A stretch of DNA of 5,853 nucleotides from Betaproteobacteria bacterium (lineage in GTDB: Bacteria; Pseudomonadota; Gammaproteobacteria; Burkholderiales; SG8-39). The notes beneath the pieces are model-generated. The model was not told the DNA's origin. It saw nothing but the letters and a program-made list of their open reading frames with translations, and did no database searches. The translations under genes were made by a program, and so were the position numbers. Each line of letters opens with the position of its first letter. The first letter of the stretch is position 1. Positions 1 to 5,853 of this stretch are shown one piece after another. The stretch covers positions 1-5,853 of the forward strand of contig QYQC01000161.1 of the NCBI GenBank assembly GCA_007280315.1. Reading direction: 5' to 3'.

Positions 1-142
1 AATTGGAGATTTCGCCCGCCACCCAGAGCAGCAGAAAGCGGTGCTCGAGCAGATCGCGAACGCTGCGCGCGAGCAAAGAAACGCTGAGAATCTCCACTGG
101 GGGAGGGCCGGAAACCCGCGTCAAATCTAGCTCTGGAGGCAT
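1..142 (-). CDS. xseA: Exodeoxyribonuclease VII large subunit, N-terminal fragment
   Basis: XseA is the catalytic large subunit of exonuclease VII, which with several copies of XseB degrades single-stranded DNA into oligonucleotides in repair and recombination. Only the first 47 codons are here and the gene continues past the left edge. The translation contains VEILSVSLLARSVRDLLEHR followed by LLLWVAGEISN, the characteristic start of the family's N-terminal OB-fold (ssDNA-binding) domain. The ATG at 142 is preceded three codons upstream by an in-frame TAA (154-152), with no other start codon between, which fixes the start. No good Shine-Dalgarno sequence is visible. The gene is transcribed away from exbB, so both read out of the shared intergenic region. 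The family is normally about 400-450 aa, so roughly 90% is missing. The assignment is by recognition of the conserved N-terminus and I consider it secure. Confidence 0.93.
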   Translation of the reverse strand, partial: MPPELDLTRVSGPPPVEILSVSLLARSVRDLLEHRFLLLWVAGEISN

Positions 143-156
143 GTGGCGATATTACA

Positions 157-165
157 CTATCCACA
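157..165 (+). promoter_or_regulatory. Weak DnaA-like box just upstream of xseA
   Basis: CTATCCACA matches the consensus TTATCCACA at 8 of 9 positions, with a mismatch at the first base. It begins 14 bp upstream of the xseA start codon, where bound protein could interfere with transcription or translation initiation of xseA. The perfect pair lies about 170 bp further upstream. Confidence 0.4.
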
Positions 166-277
166 GCAAGGGTTTGCGCGCGGTCTGCTCGTTTATTAGG
201 CAATCCGGCCCCCTCGGAGACATCTGTAAGTTGCTGTTCCAAAAAAAGAAAATGCCGCGTTTAAAATATGTGCAGTA

Positions 278-320
278 GCGAAAAAGCCTTTTGTACAACT
301 TACTTAACTGGCTTTTTTGC
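278..320. repeat. A/T-rich inverted repeat (stem-loop)
   Basis: GCGAAAAAGCC at 278-288 and GGCTTTTTTGC at 310-320 pair at 10 of 11 positions around a 21-nt loop. The loop begins near the small palindrome TTGTACAA (291-298). Read rightward, the second arm has six T residues after GGC, loosely like an intrinsic terminator. However, no gene ends immediately upstream on either strand and the loop is long, so a terminator role is doubtful. It may be a protein-binding dyad in the region of the DnaA boxes. Confidence 0.5.
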
Positions 321-323
321 AAA

Positions 324-332
324 CTATGCACA
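324..332 (+). promoter_or_regulatory. Weak DnaA-like box next to the perfect pair
   Basis: CTATGCACA differs from the relaxed consensus TTWTNCACA only at the first base and lies 3 bp before the first perfect box, in the same orientation. Alone it would not be reported. Its position beside the perfect pair suggests it may serve as a lower-affinity site. Confidence 0.4.
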
Positions 333-335
333 ACT

Positions 336-358
336 TTATCCACACAAATTGTGGATAA
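336..358. promoter_or_regulatory. Facing pair of perfect DnaA boxes
   Basis: TTATCCACA at 336-344 and its exact reverse complement TGTGGATAA at 350-358 are separated by CAAAT. Each half matches the high-affinity consensus box bound by DnaA, the replication initiator. Two perfect 9-mers in inverted orientation 5 bp apart are very unlikely by chance. The pair sits at the edge of the AT-rich patch in the xseA/exbB intergenic region. It could be a DnaA-controlled promoter element, a DnaA-titrating site or an accessory origin element; the sequence does not say which. The chromosomal origin is less likely because no dnaA, dnaN, gyrB or gidA is in view and only four boxes are seen. Confidence 0.8.
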
Positions 359-473
359 GATTTTAGGCCTGATTCGAACCGGCCGGGACTGTTTGTGTCG
401 CAACGTCCCAGCGCACTGCGGGCGGGTCTATGCACGCGCGCTGCAATGCGACGTAAACGCGCCGCCGCCAACG

Positions 474-489
474 TTGCGCGGCCGCGCAA
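474..489. repeat. Perfect 16-bp palindrome
   Basis: TTGCGCGGCCGCGCAA is its own reverse complement with no spacer. It lies about 115 bp downstream of the DnaA pair and about 157 bp upstream of the exbB start. It could be an operator for a dimeric regulator. In DNA this rich in G and C, self-complementary GC runs also arise by chance, so no function is claimed. Confidence 0.5.
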
Positions 490-586
490 GCCGATGTGCA
501 ATTGGTGGTTCGGCGTTGTTGAAACAGAGTCGTACGCGACGGGACATGAGCGCAGGCATCCTCGCGTGTCGCAACCAGACTAAGCC

Positions 587-615
587 TTGCTCAAAACTGC
601 CGCAGAAGCTAAAGT
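587..615 (+). promoter_or_regulatory. Possible sigma-70 promoter for exbB
   Basis: TTGCTC (587-592) and TAAAGT (610-615) are separated by 17 bp and match the -35 and -10 consensus at 3 and 4 of 6 positions. Transcription would start near 622, giving a leader of about 25 nt that holds the GGAG ribosome-binding site at 635-638. This fits the TTG 647 start, not an upstream one. The matches are modest and this is only a candidate. Confidence 0.3.
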
Positions 616-634
616 GACGGCGAGAAAAAATTCT

Positions 635-649
635 GGAGAATCAATTTTG
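635..649 (+). promoter_or_regulatory. Ribosome-binding site deciding the exbB start
   Basis: GGAG at 635-638, in the context TGGAGAA, is followed after 8 nt by TTG at 647-649. This is the best Shine-Dalgarno and start pair near the beginning of exbB, and it supports a TTG start over the longer in-frame alternatives. Confidence 0.7.
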
Positions 650-1294
650 TTTGCGCTTATTGCGGCCGCAGGCTGGCCTATCTACCCGCTGCTGATCGCC
701 TCTATCATCGCGGTAGCCCTGATCATCGAGCGTACGATGATGTTGCGCAAAGACAAGATCGTGCCCGCCAGTTTGTTTGGCAAGGTGGTCAATGCCTACC
801 GCCAGCAAGGCGTGAACCCGCAGATGCTGGACCAGCTGGCCAAGGATTCGCCTCTCGGCCAGGTGCTGGCTGCCGGTCTGAGAAACCACAACAGCTCGCG
901 CTACGTGATGAAGGAAGCTATCGAGGAGGCGGGGCATGCGGTTTCGCACGAGCTGGGTCGTTTCCTTACCAGCCTGGGCACCCTGGCCACCATCGCTCCG
1001 CTGATGGGCTTGTTCGGCACGGTAGTGGGCATGATCGAAATCTTCGGTTCGCAGTCACCATCGGGGACCAATCCCCAGGTGCTGGCGCACGGAATTTCGG
1101 TGGCGTTGTACAACACCGCGCTTGGACTGGTGGTGGCGATTCCGGCGATGATTTTCTACCGCCATTTCCGCGCCAAGGTGGAGAGCTTTCTGGTGGACAT
1201 GGAGCAGCAGGCGAGCAAGCTGGTCGACCTGGTACACGGCGAACGTCTCGACTTCGAAAGCGCGAAGTCGCAGCAGCCCCCGGGCAAGACGTGA
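647..1294 (+). CDS. exbB: MotA/TolQ/ExbB-type proton channel protein
   Basis: ExbB is an inner-membrane component of the ExbB-ExbD motor, which uses the proton gradient to energise TonB-type transport or related envelope work. The 215-aa product has three hydrophobic segments, near residues 10-27, 107-130 and 150-172. The second and third carry the family signatures GLFGTVVGMIEIF and SVALYNTALGLVVAIP, with the channel-lining Thr in each. The loop between segments 1 and 2 is cytoplasmic by family topology. I chose TTG at 647 because GGAG (635-638) lies 8 nt upstream and the protein then begins FALIAAAGWPIYPL, where family members usually begin. In-frame TTG 587 and GTG 614 would add charged residues and lack a comparable ribosome-binding site. 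The gene overlaps exbD. TolQ is the main alternative, but no tolA, tolB or pal is present. The family assignment is firm; the energised partner is not visible. Confidence 0.92.
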   Translation: MFALIAAAGWPIYPLLIASIIAVALIIERTMMLRKDKIVPASLFGKVVNAYRQQGVNPQMLDQLAKDSPLGQVLAAGLRNHNSSRYVMKEAIEEAGHAVSHELGRFLTSLGTLATIAPLMGLFGTVVGMIEIFGSQSPSGTNPQVLAHGISVALYNTALGLVVAIPAMIFYRHFRAKVESFLVDMEQQASKLVDLVHGERLDFESAKSQQPPGKT

Positions 1295-1710
1295 ATTTCC
1301 AGCGATTCCAGGCGCGGGAGGACCTGGAGATTAATCTGATCCCGCTGATCGACGTGCTGCTGGTGATCCTTATTTTCCTGATGATCACCACCACCTACTC
1401 CAAGTATGCCGAACTGCAGATCAATTTGCCTACCGCCGATGCGCAAAAACAGTTGGAGCGGCCCAACGAAGTCAACATCACGGTAAATGCCAGCGGGCAG
1501 TACACGATAAATCGCAGGCCACTGGTTTTTAGCGATGTCGCCGCACTGTCAGATGAGATGCGCCGTGCCGCGGGCGAACTCAAGGACCCGGTAGTGGTGA
1601 TCAACGCCGATGCCAATGCAACGCACCAGTCGGTGATTCACATCATGGAAGCATCAAGGATGGCCGGCTACGGCCATATTACCTTCGCCACACAGACGAA
1701 AACCAAGTAA
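1291..1710 (+). CDS. exbD: ExbD/TolR-type biopolymer transport protein
   Basis: ExbD is the small partner of ExbB. Its single transmembrane helix sits inside the ExbB pore and carries the protonatable aspartate; the C-terminal domain lies in the periplasm. In this 139-aa protein the helix covers about residues 17-34 (INLIPLIDVLLVILIFLM) and D21 is in the place of the essential Asp. The periplasmic part ends with a typical VVVINADANATHQSVIHIM and M..AGYGHITFAT pattern. The start is GTG, forming GTGA with the exbB stop, so translation is probably coupled. The length is normal for the family. It is followed after 10 bp by lpxK, an arrangement I recall from many betaproteobacteria. No TonB gene is present, so whether the motor serves TonB or another envelope task cannot be told from here. 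Confidence 0.94.
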   Translation: MNFQRFQAREDLEINLIPLIDVLLVILIFLMITTTYSKYAELQINLPTADAQKQLERPNEVNITVNASGQYTINRRPLVFSDVAALSDEMRRAAGELKDPVVVINADANATHQSVIHIMEASRMAGYGHITFATQTKTK

Positions 1711-1720
1711 GCCGCCGCGC

Positions 1721-2710
1721 TTGGAAGCAAGCTTTCCGGAAAAACACTGGTATCGCCTTAGCCCGCTGTCGCTTGCGCTGTGGCCGGCGAGCCTGCTGTT
1801 TCGCCTTGTCCTGGCGCTGCGCCGCCTCGCCTACCGCATCGGCGTCCTGCCCTCGGTAACCCTGCCGGTGCCGGTGATCGTTGTCGGCAACCTCGTGGTG
1901 GGCGGCACCGGCAAGACGCCGCTGGTTCTATGCCTGGCTGCGATGCTGAAAAAGCGCGGCCGCAAACCGGGCATCGTCAGCCGCGGTTACCGCAGCGACG
2001 CCGTGAAACCGATGGCAGTCGCCGCCGGGAGCCCGGTGGATCTGGTCGGCGACGAACCGCTGCTGCTGGCGCGCGCGAGCGGATGTCCGGTCTGGATCGG
2101 GCGCGATCGCGCCGCAGCCGCCCTGGGTCTGCTCGCCGCCCATCCCGAATGCGACGTGCTGATACTGGACGACGGGATGCAGCACTACCGTCTTGCGCGC
2201 GACATTGAAATCGCGGTGGAAGATGAACGCGGTATCGGCAACGGTTTCTTGATTCCAGCAGGGCCGTTGCGCGAACCGGTCTCGCGCCAGGTCGATATCT
2301 GGGTCGCCAATACGACGCCCTGCACAAGGCGTGACCCGTGTTTTCGCATGGATCTTCGCGGCGACCATTTCCGCTGCGTGGCGGCACCGCGGGAGCTTGT
2401 CGCGCTCGAAGCGTTCGCACGCAAAAAGCTGCACGCCGTGGCCGGCATCGGCAATCCAAAACGATTCTTCGACCAGCTGGCAGGCCTGGGCCTGGCCAGC
2501 GTGAATCACGTGTTTCCGGATCACCACGCGTATTCGGCAAGCGATCTTGAATTCGGTGATTGCGAAGCGCTGCTTATGACCGAGAAGGATGCGGTAAAAT
2601 GCGAAGCATTCGCGCGCGGGCACTGGTACGCGCTGCAGGTCGAGGCCGAACTGGCCTCGGCGTTTTTCGATTTGATCCTGGCGAAGCTGAATGGACTCAA
2701 GACTGCTTGA
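1721..2710 (+). CDS. lpxK: Tetraacyldisaccharide 4'-kinase (lipid A synthesis)
   Basis: LpxK uses ATP to phosphorylate the 4' position of tetraacyldisaccharide 1-phosphate, making lipid IVA at the cytoplasmic face of the inner membrane. The 329-aa product has a hydrophobic N-terminal helix (about residues 15-38), a P-loop VVGNLVVGGTGKTP (54-67), and SRGYRS at 87-92. It also has VGDEPLLLA (109-117), the catalytic region ILDDGMQHYRL (148-158), GPLREP (181-186), FPDHHAY (265-271) and TEKDAVK (287-293). All are LpxK hallmarks and the length is normal. The start is TTG at 1721, the first start codon after the in-frame TGA at 1634-1636, and it gives the expected distance to the P-loop. No strong ribosome-binding site is visible, so coupling to exbD is likely. 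The last 20 bp overlap the next gene. The presence of lpxK shows a lipopolysaccharide-bearing outer membrane. Confidence 0.96.
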   Translation: MEASFPEKHWYRLSPLSLALWPASLLFRLVLALRRLAYRIGVLPSVTLPVPVIVVGNLVVGGTGKTPLVLCLAAMLKKRGRKPGIVSRGYRSDAVKPMAVAAGSPVDLVGDEPLLLARASGCPVWIGRDRAAAALGLLAAHPECDVLILDDGMQHYRLARDIEIAVEDERGIGNGFLIPAGPLREPVSRQVDIWVANTTPCTRRDPCFRMDLRGDHFRCVAAPRELVALEAFARKKLHAVAGIGNPKRFFDQLAGLGLASVNHVFPDHHAYSASDLEFGDCEALLMTEKDAVKCEAFARGHWYALQVEAELASAFFDLILAKLNGLKTA

Positions 2711-2873
2711 CATCCTGGTGTGCCCGATCTGCAAGGGGCCGTTGCTCTACCGCAAAGCCGAACAGGAACTTATCTGCAAGGCCGATCGGCTCGCCTTCCA
2801 CATTCGCGACGGTATTCCGGTGATGCTCGAAGACGAGGCGCGCAAGCTCGATCCGGCCGAAGAAGTCCAGTAG
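2691..2873 (+). CDS. ycaR: Trm112/UPF0434 (YcaR-like) small zinc protein
   Basis: This 60-aa protein closely resembles E. coli YcaR: it starts MDSRLLDILVCPICKGPL and continues with ELICKADRLAF and RDGIPVMLEDEAR. Cys11, Cys14 and Cys29 are in the positions of the zinc-ribbon-like Trm112 fold. In eukaryotes and archaea Trm112 activates tRNA and protein methyltransferases. The role of the bacterial YcaR branch is not firmly established, so I give none. The ATG lies inside the 3' end of lpxK with a 20-bp overlap in another frame, and has only a weak ribosome-binding site (GAAG), which suggests translational coupling. The lpxK-ycaR neighbourhood is conserved in E. coli, where kdsB follows; here kdsB does not. 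The gene ends at TAG 2871-2873. Confidence 0.94.
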   Translation: MDSRLLDILVCPICKGPLLYRKAEQELICKADRLAFHIRDGIPVMLEDEARKLDPAEEVQ

Positions 2874-3013
2874 TGCCGGCCGGCGGGAATGGGCGCGGCA
2901 ACGGCTGACCGTTGCCAACGCCTGAGCATTGACCGCAGCGAGGCGGCGGACAACCCGGCGGTTTCCTTGCCCGGTTTTCTCCGCGCCGTCTGCGGCAGGG
3001 ACCCCAACATCAA
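2874..3013 (+). other. Structured spacer and 5' leader of yheS
   Basis: This 140-bp gap replaces the position where kdsB is usual. It holds a 10-bp palindrome GCCGGCCGGC (2875-2884) right after the ycaR stop, then the strong hairpin listed separately. It also contains a longer imperfect pairing: CCGCAG (2933-2938) with CTGCGG (2990-2995), and inside it GGCGGCGGA (2942-2950) with TCCGCGCC (2980-2987). No kdsB remnant is recognisable in any frame. I see no clear sigma-70 promoter, so yheS may be read from the upstream operon or from a promoter inside it. Confidence 0.5.
2897..2916 (+). terminator. Strong hairpin without U-tract after ycaR
   Basis: GGCAACGG (2897-2904) and CCGTTGCC (2909-2916) pair perfectly over 8 bp around a CTGA loop. 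An outer GCG/CGC (2893-2895 with 2919-2921) can extend the stem across a small internal loop. It stands 23 bp after the ycaR stop codon, where an operon-end structure would be expected. There is no T run after it, so a classical intrinsic terminator is unlikely. It may stabilise the 3' end of the mRNA, help Rho-independent pausing, or form part of the yheS leader. Confidence 0.45.
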
Positions 3014-4893
<1,880 letters not shown>

Positions 4894-4897
<4 letters not shown>

Positions 4898-5424
4898 TTT
4901 ACCGTCTTCGGCGCCGCCGCGTCGTCGATCTCCGACTGGCGCAGCAGGGACGGCAGCTCCAGCGCGATATCCCACTCGGACTGGGACACCACGTTCTGCA
5001 GCAACCGGCACAGCGAATGCAGCAGGGTGTTGTCCAGCGTCAGGTGTATACCCTGGCCCTGCTGCGGCAACAGTCCCAGCACCGGACTGCCGCTGTCGTC
5101 CTTGTTGATTTGAATGCGCGCCACCAGTATCGGCTCGGCGCCCAGAGGCATTTCGCGCGGCGCTTCGTTGAAGGCGTCGGCGAAATTGGCCTGGCGCAGC
5201 GCCTGCTCGTGCTGCATGCCGAGCAGGGCGTCGCGCGCCTGCGGATTGCTCTGCAGCGCGACTTCGGGCGAGGAGCGCGCGATCTGCAGCAATTGCGGCC
5301 ATAGCAGCCGCAACGCGCGTCGCGTCAGCCACAGGCGCACCTCAAGCTGGTTGTCGGTACTGACGCGCAGCAGCAGACGATCCTGTTCGGGGATGAAATC
5401 GAGCTTGAGCTGGTGCAGGCGCAT
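4894..5424 (-). CDS. Conserved-looking protein of unknown function next to queG
   Basis: I do not recognise a named family for this 176-aa protein. It starts MRLHQLKLDFIPEQDRLLLR and continues with VSTDNQLEVRLWLTRRALRL, which looks like alternating beta strands followed by an amphipathic helix. I have the impression of having seen similar proteins in betaproteobacteria, but cannot name one. The central part contains a helical segment rich in Ala and Gln (about 60-85) and a stretch ILVARIQINKDD suggestive of a strand. The C-terminal part (about 125-155) is predicted helical, and the last 15 residues are polar and loosely ordered. There is no signal peptide, no clear membrane helix and only one cysteine (in LCRLLQ). 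ATG 5424 is the first start after an in-frame TAA (5442-5440). It lies 18 bp after the queG stop on the same strand, so co-transcription is likely. Codon and GC usage match its neighbours, which supports a real gene. Confidence 0.8.
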
Positions 5425-5442
5425 GATGGAAAGTTGATCTTA

Positions 5443-5853
5443 TCAAATGCCGTGCCGCTGCATCGCCCAGGCGACATGCTCGCGCACCAGCGGCGACGGA
5501 TCATCGGCGCGCGACCGCAACGCGCCGACCACGGCCGCGCTCCTCGTGGCATTGCCCAAACCCACGGCGAGATTGCGCGACCACCGTTCGAAACCGATGC
5601 GCAGGATCGCACTGCCGGCCATGCGCTCGCGGAACCGACCCTCGTCCCAGGAGAACAGCTCCACCAGCTCTACGTCGTCTAGTCCATGACGCACGCGGAA
5701 ATCCGGCTCGCTGCTCACGCTGGCGTAGCGATTCCACGGACAGACGAGCTGGCAGTCATCGCAGCCGTAAACGCGATTGCCGATCAACGGCCGAAACTCC
5801 AACGGAATCGAACCTTTCAGTTCGATGGTGAGATAGGAGATGCAGCGCCTGGC
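5443..5853 (-). CDS. queG: Epoxyqueuosine reductase, C-terminal fragment
   Basis: QueG reduces epoxyqueuosine to queuosine in the anticodon wobble position of tRNAs for Asp, Asn, His and Tyr, using cobalamin and two [4Fe-4S] clusters in the cytoplasm. The 136 codons seen are the C-terminal third; the gene enters from the right edge in frame at 5853. Near its start are CISYLTIELKGSIP and then IGNRVYGCDDCQLVCPWN, with cluster cysteines at fragment positions 4, 31, 34 and 38. Then follow the family's C-terminal elements: FRERMAGSAILRIGFERWSRN, LAVGLGNA and a HEAT-like repeat end (PSPLVREHVAWAMQRHGI). The TTG at 5802 is an internal codon, not a start. The family is about 350-380 aa, so the cobalamin-binding part lies outside. 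The stop is TGA (5445-5443). It is followed by the unnamed gene. E. coli-type neighbours of queG (tsaE, nnr) are not visible. Confidence 0.96.
   Translation of the reverse strand, partial: ARRCISYLTIELKGSIPLEFRPLIGNRVYGCDDCQLVCPWNRYASVSSEPDFRVRHGLDDVELVELFSWDEGRFRERMAGSAILRIGFERWSRNLAVGLGNATRSAAVVGALRSRADDPSPLVREHVAWAMQRHGI

Larger units (their letters stand above)
143..646. other. Long divergent intergenic region xseA/exbB
   Basis: About 500 bp lie between the divergent starts of xseA and exbB, long for a compact genome. Open frames across it give low-complexity or Arg/Cys-rich translations with no recognisable family, so I treat it as non-coding. The part at about 229-365 is clearly AT-richer than its surroundings (runs of A at 241-247 and of T at 313-318). 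The part at about 366-500 is very GC-rich. Separate entries describe two perfect and two imperfect DnaA boxes, a stem-loop, a 16-bp palindrome and a possible exbB promoter. No convincing sigma-70 promoter for xseA was found. Confidence 0.8.

Noticed and set aside
336..358. Reading the DnaA-box cluster as the chromosomal origin
   Set aside because: Only two perfect boxes are present, and none of dnaA, dnaN, gyrB, gidA or rpmH is in the window; a regulatory or titration site is more economical.
370..390. GATTCGAACC on the plus strand, resembling a reversed tRNA T-arm (GGTTCGAATC on the minus strand)
   Set aside because: One T-stem pair is mismatched, the acceptor stem that should follow is absent, and no anticodon or D arm can be folded from the neighbouring sequence.
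152..403. 83-codon minus-strand open frame in the intergenic region
   Set aside because: It runs through the DnaA boxes and the A/T stem-loop, and its composition (Arg, Phe and Cys-rich) resembles no family; it has no ribosome-binding site.
291..617. 108-codon plus-strand open frame upstream of exbB
   Set aside because: The translation is Cys/Arg-rich without recognisable motifs, starts inside the regulatory cluster and overlaps the start region of exbB.
660..669. TGCGGCCGCA palindrome near the start of exbB
   Set aside because: It lies within coding sequence for the Ala-rich start of ExbB and is explained by GCG GCC GCA alanine codons.
1928..2734. 268-codon minus-strand open frame opposite lpxK
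   Set aside because: It is the antisense shadow of a clear lpxK gene in GC-rich DNA; the His/Arg-rich translation matches nothing I know.

Overview
The window (5853 bp, GC-rich) looks like ordinary core chromosome of a betaproteobacterium, probably from the Nitrosomonadales/Gallionella/Methylophilus side. That placement rests on gene order recalled from memory, with xseA divergent from exbB-exbD-lpxK-trm112 and a queG nearby, and on protein resemblance; no search was run. I see no insertion sequence, phage gene, CRISPR array, rRNA or tRNA.

Layout. The left edge (2-142, minus) is the first 47 codons of xseA, the large subunit of exodeoxyribonuclease VII. About 500 bp of non-coding DNA follow (143-646). 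It contains an AT-rich patch, two perfect DnaA boxes facing each other 5 bp apart (336-358), two further DnaA-like 9-mers with one mismatch each, an A/T-rich stem-loop and a perfect 16-bp palindrome. From 647 to 2873 runs a tight plus-strand operon: exbB (best start TTG 647), exbD (GTGA overlap), lpxK (10-bp gap) and a 60-aa Trm112/YcaR-type zinc protein (20-bp overlap). ExbB and ExbD form a proton-driven inner-membrane motor. LpxK adds the 4'-phosphate of lipid A, so the operon is envelope-related. kdsB, which follows trm112 in E. coli and in many betaproteobacteria, is absent. Instead there is a 140-bp gap with strong stem-loops and then yheS, a full-length ABC-F ribosome-associated ATPase (3014-4897).

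The right part is on the minus strand. It holds the C-terminal third of queG (epoxyqueuosine reductase, running off the right edge) and, 18 bp downstream of its stop, a 176-aa protein I recognise only as probably conserved. That gene converges on yheS so closely that the two stop codons share the palindrome CTAG.

I did not find a clearly new system. The most interesting items are the facing DnaA-box pair in the xseA/exbB intergenic region, the missing kdsB, the stem-loop leader before yheS, the convergent genes without a terminator, and the unnamed partner of queG.
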